Shown: in pieces, positions 25,358 through 34,191 of the stretch
Layout: the number at the start of each line of letters is the position of its first letter
How positions within the stretch are numbered: position 1 is the stretch's first letter
Source: CAYQEC01 sp964416425
GTDB taxonomy: Bacteria > Actinomycetota > Acidimicrobiia > Spongiisociales > UBA5794
Length of the DNA: 64,000 nt
Reading direction: 5' to 3'
NCBI GenBank assembly: GCA_964416425.1
Contig: CAYQEC010000008.1
Span: 1-64,000 of the forward strand
Program-made: the position numbers and the translations under genes
Notes under the pieces: generated by a model
Databases searched by the model: none
What the model was told of the DNA's origin: nothing
What the model saw: the letters and a program-made list of their open reading frames with translations, nothing else

Positions 25358-27187
25358 ATGGCGATCAAGGCGGAGCTGCCCGCAGGAACGATTGCCCTGG
25401 TCGGCGCCGTCGCCACCGGGGCGGTTTGGCTGCTGGTGCTGCTCGACACCTCCCGTGAGGTGACCCTGGCGGCCCTCGCCGCCGTCACCATCGCCGGACT
25501 GTTGATGTGGTGGCACGGCCGTTCCGCCGCCCGGAGGGTCGCCAGCGACCTGTTGCTCCACGTCTCCCATGAACTGCGCACCCCCCTCACCGGGCTCCTG
25601 GGAACCCTCGACCTGCTCTCCGAACCGGACGTGTCGCTCGACCCCGAAGAGGCGGCGGAGCTGACGGGCATGGCCCGCTCCGAAGCCACCAACCTGATGC
25701 AGATCGTCGAGAACGTGCACGCCGCCTCCCGTCTCGACCATGAGACCCTGGCGCCGCAGCGGGTGCCGGTCAGCCTCCACCACATCGTGAACGAAGGGGT
25801 GCGCCGTCTGCCGTCGGTGGCCCGACGCACCTACGTGGCGCTCGATCCCGACGCGGTGGTGTGGGCCGACCCCGGCCTGCTGCTGCAGATCGTCACCAAC
25901 CTGGTCCAGAACGCCAACCGCTACGCCCCGACCGGCGAGATCGAGGTGACCTTCGAGCGCAACGGCGACCAGGTGCTGCTGCACTTCTCCGACGACGGGC
26001 CCGGGGTGCCGCCGCTGAGGTCGGCGTCCGTGTTCCGGCGCGGCGCCAGCGAGACCGGTCTCGGCCTCGGCCTCCCCCTTAGCCGCAGTCTGGCCCGCTC
26101 CATGGGCGGGAACCTCATCCTGAGCCCGTCGCGGCGGGCGGGAACGACCTTCACCCTCTCCCTCCCCCACTGTGCCGAGCAACCGGCCACGATCCCGGAG
26201 AACATCTCCACCCTGGCGGACGGCCCGGTGGCGCTCCCGCCCCGGGCCCGGCTCCTGGTCGACATTGCCGCCGCCCTCTCGGAGCGCTCCCTCGACCGCA
26301 TGGTGGCCGCCCTCCAGAGCCTCTACGGGGAGCTGCTCGGTGCCACCGGAGGGCTGCTGATGCTGCCCGACGGCTCCGGCGGGTTCCGCCATGGCGGGAG
26401 CTTCGGATCGGTCGACGACTCCCCGCTCCTCGCCCATCACCCGATCCTCAGCGAAGTGCTCGACACCGGCCACACCGTCGAGATCAGCGAGCTGGCAGGC
26501 AGCGCGGCCGATCCGTGGCGGGAGGTCCTGAGGGGAAACGCCGCCCTCTTCGTCCCGGTGCTCGACATGGACCAGCCGATCGGGGTGCTCGCCATCGGAT
26601 GGAAGGACGCCGCCCGTCTCCCCACCGCCGGTGCGGCGGACGTGGCCGCCGCCCTCGCCGAGCTGGCTGGCTTCGCCATCCACCGCAGCAGCATGGCCGA
26701 CGACATCGCCTTCGAGCGCAGCCTGCGCCACAGCGTGATGGAGTCGCTGCCGATCGCCATCTCCGTCTTCGCCGGCGATCCGCCCCAGGTGATCGACTGG
26801 AACCGCCAGGAGCGGGTCCTGCTCGGGATGCACAGCGACTCCGATCGTCCCGAGGGCCTCGACGCGAGCCAGGCGATGTTCGAGGTCCAGTTCGCCGACG
26901 GGACACCGCTCACGGTCGAGAACGCCCCGGTCACCCACGCCATCCGGACCGGGGAGTCGGCAGGCCCGTTCCTGCTCATCCTGCGCCGCCTCGACGGCAC
27001 CACGGTGACGACCCGCACCCACTGCGCCCCGTTCCTCGACGAACGCGGGCAGGTCGCCGGGGCCGTGGTGACCTCGGAGGAACTCGACGTCGTCAGCGGC
27101 CACCGTTTCGCCGGGATCGACGCGGAGGGCGCCGCGGCGGCCGGTACGGTACAACCAGGGCAGACGGATGTGGGGAGGTTCGGGTGA
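25358..27187 (+). CDS. Membrane histidine kinase with GAF and PAS-like domains after the catalytic core
   Basis: Two hydrophobic spans (about 11-29 and 36-51) precede the phosphoacceptor H box HVSHELRTPL (His71), then the ATPase domain with N box NLVQNANRYAP, G1 DDGPGVP and G2 GLGLGLPLSRSLARSMGG. From about 290 a GAF-like domain (LVDIAAALSERSLDRMV to AGFAIHRSS) and from about 450 a PAS-like domain (VMESLPIAISVFAGDPPQVIDWN) follow. Sensor domains normally precede the core. Starts at 25307, 25331 and 25358 are possible; AGGAGG sits oddly close to the last. The stop overlaps the dipeptidase start. No response regulator is adjacent. Confidence 0.88.
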   Translation: MAIKAELPAGTIALVGAVATGAVWLLVLLDTSREVTLAALAAVTIAGLLMWWHGRSAARRVASDLLLHVSHELRTPLTGLLGTLDLLSEPDVSLDPEEAAELTGMARSEATNLMQIVENVHAASRLDHETLAPQRVPVSLHHIVNEGVRRLPSVARRTYVALDPDAVVWADPGLLLQIVTNLVQNANRYAPTGEIEVTFERNGDQVLLHFSDDGPGVPPLRSASVFRRGASETGLGLGLPLSRSLARSMGGNLILSPSRRAGTTFTLSLPHCAEQPATIPENISTLADGPVALPPRARLLVDIAAALSERSLDRMVAALQSLYGELLGATGGLLMLPDGSGGFRHGGSFGSVDDSPLLAHHPILSEVLDTGHTVEISELAGSAADPWREVLRGNAALFVPVLDMDQPIGVLAIGWKDAARLPTAGAADVAAALAELAGFAIHRSSMADDIAFERSLRHSVMESLPIAISVFAGDPPQVIDWNRQERVLLGMHSDSDRPEGLDASQAMFEVQFADGTPLTVENAPVTHAIRTGESAGPFLLILRRLDGTTVTTRTHCAPFLDERGQVAGAVVTSEELDVVSGHRFAGIDAEGAAAAGTVQPGQTDVGRFG

Positions 27188-28404
27188 CGACCACGGACGA
27201 TCAGCGGTCCCTCTATTCACGGCGGCAGGCAACCGACGGCGGGCAGCCGGAGGAGGGGACCGGTAGCAGCCCGTTCGCCGACAAGGCCCGCAGGATCCAT
27301 GCCCGCCTCCCGGTGATCGACGGCCACAACGATCTGCCGTGGGCGCTCCGGTCCCGGGCCGAATCCGATCTCGACAAGGCCGATCCCCGGGGGCGGCTTC
27401 CCGGATTCCACACCGACGTGCCCCGGCTGCTGGAGGGCGGGGTCGGCGCCCAGTTCTGGTCGGTGTACGTCCCCACCTGGAGCCAGGCGCCGCTGCGCCA
27501 CACCCTCGAGCAGATCATCCTGGTCCGCCGGATGGCGGAGCGGGATCCCGATCACCTCCGGATGGCGAAGACCGCCACCGACGTGGCCCGCATCCGCGGC
27601 AACGGGCGCATCGCCTGCCTGATGGGGGCCGAAGGCGGCCATTGCATCGAGAACTCCCTCGGAGCCCTGCGCGCCCTCCACGAGCTGGGAGTGCGCTACA
27701 TGACGCTCACCCACTCCGACTCGCACGAGTGGGCCGACTCGGCGACCGACGAGCCGCGCCACGGCGGCCTCACCGACTTCGGCGAGGCGGTGGTGCGGGA
27801 GATGAACCGCATCGGGATGATGGTGGACATCTCGCACGTATCGGCCGACACCATGCGCCATGCCATCCGCATCAGCCGGGCGCCGGTGATCGCCTCGCAT
27901 TCCTCGGCCTACACCCTCGCCCCCCATCCCCGCAACATCCCCGACGACGTGCTGGAGATGATCGGCGAGAACGGCGGAGTGGTGATGATCAACTTCTACC
28001 CGGGCTTCGTGGTCGCCGAGACCGCCGAGAAGGCGTACGGGATCTTCACCGCCGGTCGCCGCCTCCGTTCCCGCTTCGGGCCCGGCGAGGAGTCGGCGTT
28101 CGAGCAGGCGATGCGGGACCTGGTGGCGGGACGGGACTGGGACCACGGCTCGGTGTCCGACGTCGTCGACCACATCGAGTACGTCGCCCGGGTCGCCGGC
28201 GTCGACCACGTCGGGATCGGAGGCGACTTCGACGGCATCGACATGACCCCGAACGGCCTGGAGGACGTGTCGCGCTACCCGGCGGTCACCGAGGAGCTGC
28301 TGCGGCGGGGCTGGAGCGACCCCGACATCGACAAGGTGCTCGGCAAGAACGTGCTCGGCGTGCTGCGCCGCGCCGAGGAGGTGGCGGCGACCGCCCGGTC
28401 GTGA
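27184..28404 (+). CDS. Membrane-dipeptidase (M19) family zinc hydrolase
   Basis: M19 enzymes hydrolyse dipeptides, often with one D-residue. The GTG start at 27184 overlaps the kinase stop (GTGA) and has GGGGAGG five bases upstream, giving 406 residues. Zinc ligands are visible as VIDGHNDLPW (His48, Asp50), GAEGGHCIENSLGAL, MVDISHVS, VIASHSSAYTL and the GIGGDFDGID signature. No signal peptide is present, so a cytoplasmic location is likely despite the family name. Translational coupling to a sensor kinase is unusual for this family. Confidence 0.93.
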   Translation: MTTTDDQRSLYSRRQATDGGQPEEGTGSSPFADKARRIHARLPVIDGHNDLPWALRSRAESDLDKADPRGRLPGFHTDVPRLLEGGVGAQFWSVYVPTWSQAPLRHTLEQIILVRRMAERDPDHLRMAKTATDVARIRGNGRIACLMGAEGGHCIENSLGALRALHELGVRYMTLTHSDSHEWADSATDEPRHGGLTDFGEAVVREMNRIGMMVDISHVSADTMRHAIRISRAPVIASHSSAYTLAPHPRNIPDDVLEMIGENGGVVMINFYPGFVVAETAEKAYGIFTAGRRLRSRFGPGEESAFEQAMRDLVAGRDWDHGSVSDVVDHIEYVARVAGVDHVGIGGDFDGIDMTPNGLEDVSRYPAVTEELLRRGWSDPDIDKVLGKNVLGVLRRAEEVAATARS

Positions 28405-28410
28405 CGCCGC

Positions 28411-31161
28411 TCAGCCGCCGGCCGCCATCCGCCGCAACACCATGTGCAGGATGCCGCCGTTGCGGAGGTACTCGACCTCGATGGGGGTGTCGCAGCGACA
28501 GGTCGCGCTGAACGCCACCTGCGACCCGTCACCCCGGGTCGCCGTCACCGGCACCGACTGACGGGGCGCCAGGGTGTCGTCGATCTCGATCGAGAACGTC
28601 TCGGTACCGTCGAGGCCGAGGGTGTCGGCGCTCTCCCCGTTCGGGAACGTCAGCGGCAGCACCCCCATCATCACCAGGTTGGAGCGGTGGATGCGCTCGA
28701 AGCTGGAGGCGATGACGGCCTTGACCCCGAGCAGGAAGGTTCCCTTCGCCGCCCAGTCACGGGACGAGCCCATGCCGTAGTCACGGCCGGCGAGCACCAC
28801 GAGCGGGATCCCCGCCTCCCGGTACTCGAGGGCGGCGTCGTAGACCGGCTTGACGGTGCCGTCGGTGAAATCGGTGGTGAAGCCGCCCTCGGTGCCGGGG
28901 GCGATCTGGTTGCGGATGCGGATGTTGGCGAAGGTGCCTCGGGTCATGACCCGGTCGTTGCCCCGCCGTGACCCGTAGCTGTTGAACATGGCGCGCTCCA
29001 CCCCGCGGGAGACGAGGTACTCCCCCGCCGGCGAGGCCGGGGAGATGGCGCCGGCGGGGCTGATGTGGTCGGTGGTGACCGAGTCGCCCAGCTTGAGCAG
29101 CACCCGGGCTCCCTCGATCGGCTCCAGCGGTCGCACCTCCGGCCCGAGGTCGAGGAAGAACGGCGGCTCGTGCACGTAGGTGCTGTCCGGGTTCCAGTCG
29201 TAGAGGGCCTCGCCGGTGGTGGGGATCGCCCGCCACTCTCCCGATCCTTCGAAGACGGCGCCGTACTCGGTGGTGAACTGCACGGTCTTCACCGACCCGG
29301 CGACGATCTCGTCGATCTCGGCCTGGGTCGGCCACAGGTCGGCGAGCATCACGGGACGGCCGTTTCGGTCGTGGCCGAGCGGCTCGGAGGTGAGGTCGAT
29401 GTCGACGGTGCCGGCGAGGGCGTAGGCGACGACCAGCGGCGGTGACGCCAGGTAGTTGGCGCGCACGTCGGGTGAGATCCGCCCCTCGAAGTTGCGGTTG
29501 CCGGACAGCACCGAGGCGGCAACGAGGTCCTGGTCGTGAATCGCCTCCCGGATCGGGTCCGGGAGTGGGCCCGAGTTCCCGATGCAGGTGGTGCACCCGT
29601 AGCCGACGAGGTAGAAACCGGCCGCCTCCAGGTCCTCCATGAGCCCCGAGTCGGCCAGGTAGTCGGTGACGACCTTGGATCCGGGGGCGAAGGAGGTCTT
29701 CACCCAGGGTTGGCGGGTGAGGCCGAGCCGGCGGGCCTTGCGGGCGACCAGGCCGGCGCCCACCATCACGTCGGGGTTGGAGGTGTTGGTGCAGCTGGTG
29801 ATGGCGGCGATGACGACATGGCCGTGATCGATGGTGAAGGTGGCGCCGTCGAGCGTCACCTCGGCCCCGTCGCCCGGCTCGGGGGCAGTCTCGGGGAGCA
29901 CGACCCCACCCTCGTCGACCATGTCCCCGACGGTTCCGGGGCCGGCATACGCCGCCTTGCGGAACGTCTCGCCGAGGTCGTAGCGCCACTGGTCCTTCAT
30001 GCCGCCGAGGGCGATGCGGTCCTGGGGCCGTTTGGGGCCGGCGAGGGACGGCTCGACGGTGGACATGTCGAGGTGGAGACGGGCTCCGTAGACGACGGGG
30101 CGGGCGTCGTCCCGCCACAGGCCCTGCAGGCGGCAGTACTGCTCCACCGCTTCCACCAAGGCTGCGGGGCGACCGGTGAGGCGCAGGTAGCGGGTGGTCT
30201 GTTCGTCGACCGGAAAGTAGCCGATGGTGGCGCCGTATTCGGGCGCCATGTTGGCGACGGTGGCGCGGTTGGCGAGTGGCATGCCGGCAAGTCCGGAGCC
30301 GTAGAACTCGACGAACTTGCCGACGACGCCGTGCTCCCGCAGCATCTGGGTCACCCGGAGCACGAGGTCGGTGGCGGTGGCCCCTTCGGCGAGACGCCCG
30401 GTCAGCTCGAAGCCGACGACCTCGGGCAGCAGCATGTAGATGGGCTGGCCGACCATCGCCGCCTCGGCTTCGATCCCGCCGACTCCCCAGCCGACCACGC
30501 CGAGGCCGTTGATCATCGTGGTGTGGGAATCGGTGCCCACCAGGCTGTCCGGATACAGCACCGAGCCGTCGTCCCACACCACCTTGGCGAGGTACTCGAG
30601 ATTGACCTGGTGGACGATGCCGGTGGCGGGTGGCACCACCCGGAAGTTGTCGAAGGCCGACTGGCCCCACTTCAGGAACTCGTAACGCTCCCGGTTGCGC
30701 TCGAATTCGTGCTCGCTGTTGATCTGGAGCGCCATGCCGCTGTTGAAGGCGTCGACCTGGACGCTGTGGTCGATGACGAGGTCGCTGGGGACGAGCGGGT
30801 TGACCTTCTGGGCGGCCGTCTCGTCTCCGGTCATGCGGACGATGGCAGAGCGCATAGCGGCGAGGTCGACGACGGCAGGAACGCCGGTGAAGTCCTGGAG
30901 CACGACCCGGGCGGGAGTGAAAGCGATCTCGGCTTCGACGACCTCGGAGGCGTCGTACCGAGCGAGGGCTCGCACGTCCGCGTCGGTGACGACGTGGCCG
31001 TCGTGGTTGCGGAGCACCGATTCGAGCAGCACCTTGATGCTGTAGGGAAGGCGCCCGATGTCGCCCATGTCCCCGAGGGCGTCGAGTCGGTGGACGATCC
31101 GCTCCCCCAACGGGGTCTGGATCGTCTCACGGGCTCGGAACGGGTCGTGGACTTCGCTCAT
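28411..31161 (-). CDS. acnA: Aconitate hydratase
   Basis: Aconitase isomerises citrate to isocitrate in the TCA cycle using a 4Fe-4S cluster. The 916-residue protein is of the AcnA/IRP1 type: VLLQDFTGVPAVVDLAAMR near the N-terminus, IGTDSHTTMINGLGVVGWGV-like substrate region, cluster cysteines in ITSCTNTSNPDVM and YGCTTCIGNSGPL, and the swivel domain with GRDYGMGSSRDWAAKG. It is convergent with the dipeptidase gene (6-base gap) and transcribed from the region after the 31.3-kb terminator. Confidence 0.98.
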   Translation of the reverse strand: MSEVHDPFRARETIQTPLGERIVHRLDALGDMGDIGRLPYSIKVLLESVLRNHDGHVVTDADVRALARYDASEVVEAEIAFTPARVVLQDFTGVPAVVDLAAMRSAIVRMTGDETAAQKVNPLVPSDLVIDHSVQVDAFNSGMALQINSEHEFERNRERYEFLKWGQSAFDNFRVVPPATGIVHQVNLEYLAKVVWDDGSVLYPDSLVGTDSHTTMINGLGVVGWGVGGIEAEAAMVGQPIYMLLPEVVGFELTGRLAEGATATDLVLRVTQMLREHGVVGKFVEFYGSGLAGMPLANRATVANMAPEYGATIGYFPVDEQTTRYLRLTGRPAALVEAVEQYCRLQGLWRDDARPVVYGARLHLDMSTVEPSLAGPKRPQDRIALGGMKDQWRYDLGETFRKAAYAGPGTVGDMVDEGGVVLPETAPEPGDGAEVTLDGATFTIDHGHVVIAAITSCTNTSNPDVMVGAGLVARKARRLGLTRQPWVKTSFAPGSKVVTDYLADSGLMEDLEAAGFYLVGYGCTTCIGNSGPLPDPIREAIHDQDLVAASVLSGNRNFEGRISPDVRANYLASPPLVVAYALAGTVDIDLTSEPLGHDRNGRPVMLADLWPTQAEIDEIVAGSVKTVQFTTEYGAVFEGSGEWRAIPTTGEALYDWNPDSTYVHEPPFFLDLGPEVRPLEPIEGARVLLKLGDSVTTDHISPAGAISPASPAGEYLVSRGVERAMFNSYGSRRGNDRVMTRGTFANIRIRNQIAPGTEGGFTTDFTDGTVKPVYDAALEYREAGIPLVVLAGRDYGMGSSRDWAAKGTFLLGVKAVIASSFERIHRSNLVMMGVLPLTFPNGESADTLGLDGTETFSIEIDDTLAPRQSVPVTATRGDGSQVAFSATCRCDTPIEVEYLRNGGILHMVLRRMAAGG

Positions 31162-31275
31162 CGGGCTCTCCTCGGCTCAATCGTCATCGGACCGATCAGC
31201 TTACCGACGCCCCCCGCCTCCGATCCCCGGCCCTGCTGGACGCTCGCACCCAAGCGAGGGTTGGTGGACAGGCGG

Positions 31276-31302
31276 CCGGGCCCGGGCAGTGCCCGGGCCC
31301 GG
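31276..31302 (-). terminator. Strong GC hairpin after the GerMN gene
   Basis: A 12-bp perfect stem (CCGGGCCCGGGC with GCCCGGGCCCGG) and AGT loop lies 18 bases beyond the stop of the minus-strand GerMN gene. No T-run follows. It would isolate acnA from the sigma/GerMN operon. Confidence 0.65.
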
Positions 31303-31319
31303 GTGCTGCGCCTGGCGGA

Positions 31320-33107
31320 TCAGGGGAGGTACTGCTGCTCGATCTGGATCACGGTGCCCGAGGCATCGAGGGTGAGCCAGTAGGGGGTGGCGGCGAGGGA
31401 AGCGCCGTAGTAGCCGTAGGGCGGCTCCTCCCAGGACGGCACCTCGTCGACCGTGTAATCCCACGGGGTGCCGTCGGGCTTGAAGAGGGCGAGCCACTCG
31501 TCCATCGGCACCTCGACCGTCTCGATCGGCCCGTCGGCGGAGGTGAGGAGCATCACGAGCACGTCGTCGGCCACCGGGAGGGTACGGAGCAGGTCGTTCT
31601 GGTTTCGGATGTAGTAGTCGTTGGGCATGCCCTCCTCGACCGAGGCGATCACCCCGTCCTCGAAGGCCGCCTGCGCCGCCTCCTCACCGCTGAGGAACTG
31701 CAGGTAGTCGGCGACGACCTCGCCGCTCCCCACCTGGGTGAGGTAGGCGATCTGCCGCTCGACCTCGGGCTGGTAGGTGACCTCGATCGTCTCGGTGGCG
31801 GTGCCGCCCGGCCCGGTGAGCACGATCTCGATCGGGTTGACGCCCTCGACCAGAGTCAGGTCGGCGGTGGCCGAGGAGGACTGCACCCCGCCGATGAGCT
31901 CGGCCTCGACCACCTCGGCCTGGACGCCGCCGATGGTCGCCTCGGTGATGCCCAGCGCGGTCACCGCGACGTTGACGTCGGCATCGGCCACGGTCTCCCC
32001 CGGCACCACGCCCTCGACGTGGACGATCTCCGGCGCCGCCGCCGGCGGCTCGCCACCCTCCCCCGGCATCAGGGTCACGGGATAGCTGACGACGTTGATC
32101 CGGCTCCCGTCCTGCGGCGAGTCGGCGAAGACGGTGACGAAACCCTCCGTCTCGGTCTCGAGGGTGTAGGGCACCTCGACGGTGTAGTCGCCCCAGCAGC
32201 CGGTTCCGCAGGTCGCGTTGGTGAAGCCGTCCGCCAGGACGTCGCCGGAGGCCGTCGTGATCTCGTAGGACACGGTCGCCTCGAACACGTTGGCGATGCC
32301 GCCGATGGTGACCGGCGAGCGGACCACGGCGCCGATGGCGGGCGAGTCGACGAGGATCGGCTGCAGCAGGTCGGCGTAGTCGGCCCGGGTCTGCGGGTGG
32401 TCGACGATGATGCCCTCCGAGGTGATGACGTCGACGACCTGCCCGTCGATGGCGAACTGCACCCCCTCCACCTCGGGGAACTGGGTGGCGGTGAAGACCA
32501 CCTGGGCAAGCCGGCCCAGCATCATGGCGGTGCCGCCGCCCGACTCGAACGCCGCCGGGAGGTCGATGGTAGCGATGCCGTTCTCGACGCCCGTGGTGAC
32601 CGTGTCGATGCCCTCGGGGATCGAGGTGGTGAGCCCGGTGTCGCCCGGCCCTTCGATCACCAGGGAGGGGATGGCGAAGCTCAGCGCCTCACCGACCGGG
32701 TCGTCGACAGATCCCTCGTAGCCCTGGGATCGGCGCACCGCCACCAGGCCCGGGTCACCGTTGGGGCCGGTCACCTCGTCGGAGAAGAAGTACACGTTGA
32801 ACTCGGTGAAGGCGACCACGCCGGGGACCGTCGTGGAGGTCGTCGAGGTCGAGGTCGACGTCGGCGCCGGGGGCACCGTCGTGGCCGGCTCGGCCGTCTC
32901 GGTCGAGCGGAGCAGGAAGAGCGGCACGCCCACGAGCGCGAGGGCGGCGATCGCCGCGGTGGCCCAGACCAGCACCGGCCGGCGCGGCCCACGGGAAGGG
33001 GTCTGGAGAGTCGTCATGGATTCCTCCGGGAAGGGTGGGGCCTGCGGCGCCATGTACATGAGCCGGTAGGCGATCTCACGAATGCGGCTGTCGAGTCGAT
33101 CACTCAT
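31320..33107 (-). CDS. Membrane-anchored GerMN/Gmad2-type protein coupled to a sigma factor
   Basis: The 595-residue protein has a short cytoplasmic N-terminus (about 1-46), one transmembrane helix (PVLVWATAAIAALALVGVPLFLL), a Thr/Ser/Pro linker, then an exported part. Residues about 95-240 match the GerMN sporulation/germination domain (VYFFSDEV…EGIDTVTTGVENGIATIDLP), and about 255-355 an Ig-like Gmad2 domain (SPAIGAVVRSPVTIGGIANVFEATV). A further Ig-like region and a unique C-terminal domain follow. The start overlaps the end of the sigma gene by 8 bases; the cytoplasmic tail could act as an anti-sigma element, which is inference. Confidence 0.82.
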   Translation of the reverse strand: MSDRLDSRIREIAYRLMYMAPQAPPFPEESMTTLQTPSRGPRRPVLVWATAAIAALALVGVPLFLLRSTETAEPATTVPPAPTSTSTSTTSTTVPGVVAFTEFNVYFFSDEVTGPNGDPGLVAVRRSQGYEGSVDDPVGEALSFAIPSLVIEGPGDTGLTTSIPEGIDTVTTGVENGIATIDLPAAFESGGGTAMMLGRLAQVVFTATQFPEVEGVQFAIDGQVVDVITSEGIIVDHPQTRADYADLLQPILVDSPAIGAVVRSPVTIGGIANVFEATVSYEITTASGDVLADGFTNATCGTGCWGDYTVEVPYTLETETEGFVTVFADSPQDGSRINVVSYPVTLMPGEGGEPPAAAPEIVHVEGVVPGETVADADVNVAVTALGITEATIGGVQAEVVEAELIGGVQSSSATADLTLVEGVNPIEIVLTGPGGTATETIEVTYQPEVERQIAYLTQVGSGEVVADYLQFLSGEEAAQAAFEDGVIASVEEGMPNDYYIRNQNDLLRTLPVADDVLVMLLTSADGPIETVEVPMDEWLALFKPDGTPWDYTVDEVPSWEEPPYGYYGASLAATPYWLTLDASGTVIQIEQQYLP

Positions 33108-33552
33108 CGAGAAGCTCCTTGAGTCGTGCGCGAGCCCGCGCCAGGTGGCGCTTCACCGATCCCTCGGACACCCCGAGGCGGGAGGCGACGTCGCTCGGGG
33201 CGAGATCCTCCCAATAGGTGAGCACCACGGCGGCGCGCTGCTGCACGCTCAGCCTTTCGACCGCCGCCAGCACGTCGACGTCGACCTCCCGGGGAGGCGC
33301 CGTTGCCGGCTCGGCGGCCCGGAACTCCCGGACCCGACGCCGCAGCGTGCTGCGATGATGCGATCGTGCCTGATTGAGGACCGAGCGATACAAGTAGGCC
33401 CGGTGGTTGGCCACGGTGGGCCATCCCTTCGAGCCGAACGCCCGCAGGCAGGCATCGGTGACGACATCGGCTGCGTCGAACGGGCCGACCAGGCCCGTGG
33501 CGAAGCGCACCAGGTCGTCGGCGTGCTTGCGGTAGATCTCTTCGTCGGTCAT
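33100..33552 (-). CDS. Small ECF-type sigma factor
   Basis: With ATG at 33550-33552 and GGAG seven bases upstream, this is a 150-residue sigma factor. Region 2 (EEIYRKHADDLVRFATGLVGPFDAADVVTDACLRAF) and region 4 (AVERLSVQQRAAVVLTYWEDL, then DVASRLGVSEGSVKRHLARARARLKELL) are both present and no region 3 is found. It matches the short, SigE-family-like ECF factors common in actinobacteria. Its last bases overlap the GerMN gene, its likely regulatory partner. Confidence 0.9.
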   Translation of the reverse strand: MTDEEIYRKHADDLVRFATGLVGPFDAADVVTDACLRAFGSKGWPTVANHRAYLYRSVLNQARSHHRSTLRRRVREFRAAEPATAPPREVDVDVLAAVERLSVQQRAAVVLTYWEDLAPSDVASRLGVSEGSVKRHLARARARLKELLDE

Positions 33553-33563
33553 CTCACTCCATG

Positions 33564-33593
33564 AGACGCCACCGCCCCCCTTTCCGGGTGACA
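33564..33593 (-). promoter_or_regulatory. Candidate autoregulatory ECF promoter
   Basis: The minus strand has TGTCAC (33593-33588), 19 bases, then CGTCT (33568-33564), the general TGTCA/CGTC pattern of several actinobacterial ECF promoters. It lies immediately before the sigma gene. A similar TGTCA…TGTCT pair precedes the second sigma gene of the window. Confidence 0.4.
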
Positions 33594-33658
33594 CCCGGAA
33601 TCGCGGCGAGGGCGAGAGCCGCCGCCTCCCAACGGCGGCGCCTCGGTACGCTGCGCCG

Positions 33659-33735
33659 GTGCGCAGCCACCGACCCCTCGCCACACCGCTCGTGATGATC
33701 GCACTCGCCGCCGCCGGGTGCGGTCATGCTGCGGC
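33659..33735 (+). pseudogene. Orphan lipoprotein signal peptide, truncated 5' gene fragment
   Basis: A GTG at 33659 opens MRSHRPLATPLVMIALAAAGCGH, a textbook lipoprotein signal with lipobox LAAAGC. A TACGCT box 6 bases upstream would give a leaderless transcript. Beyond about 33735 the frame simply reads the reverse of the truncated molybdopterin gene (open to 34252), so the mature protein is lost. Confidence 0.5.
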
Positions 33736-34191
33736 GGGCGCGCACCAGCACGTGGCTCGCCGCCGGGTCGGGAGCGACCTGCTCCCAGACGTGGCGCACC
33801 GGGACGCCCTCCCATTCGGTGTCGAACTTGGACCACTTGGTGACACAGTGGATGTCGGCGACGGTCCGCTGCGACGGCATGGCGAGGAACTCGTCCCACG
33901 ACCAGGTGACCGGGTTCCCCACCAAGCCGTCGACGGTGAAGTCCCACGTTGCGAGGTCGACGTCGGGAACGCTCCCGGCGTGCAGCACCGGGAAGCGATC
34001 GGTGGCGCACTGGCCGAGCGGCAACCGGCTCGGGTCGATGCCGCGGGCGGCGAGGGCCTCACGATTGCGCGGGAAGAAACTCATGGCGTGCTCTCCGGGC
34101 CGTCGAGTCTCACGGTGCCAACCATCCCGGCGGATTCCCTGTTCCGGGGCGGCGCCGGCAAAGCCGGGACGGCTCACTATCGTCGCGCCCC

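Larger units (their letters stand above)
33554..34084 (-). pseudogene. 3'-truncated sulfite-oxidase-type molybdopterin protein
   Basis: From the ATG at 34082-34084, about 117 codons match the N-terminal half of the small YuiH/SUOX-type molybdopterin oxidoreductases (VDLATWDFTVDGLVGNPVTW, then VADIHCVTKWSKFDTEW with the Mo-coordinating cysteine, and GVPVRHVWEQV). After SHVLVRA, near 33735, similarity stops abruptly. The remaining 60 codons to the TGA at 33554 are Arg-rich and out of character, because they run antisense to a lipoprotein-type gene start. The C-terminal part of the cofactor domain is missing, so function is unlikely. Confidence 0.75.
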
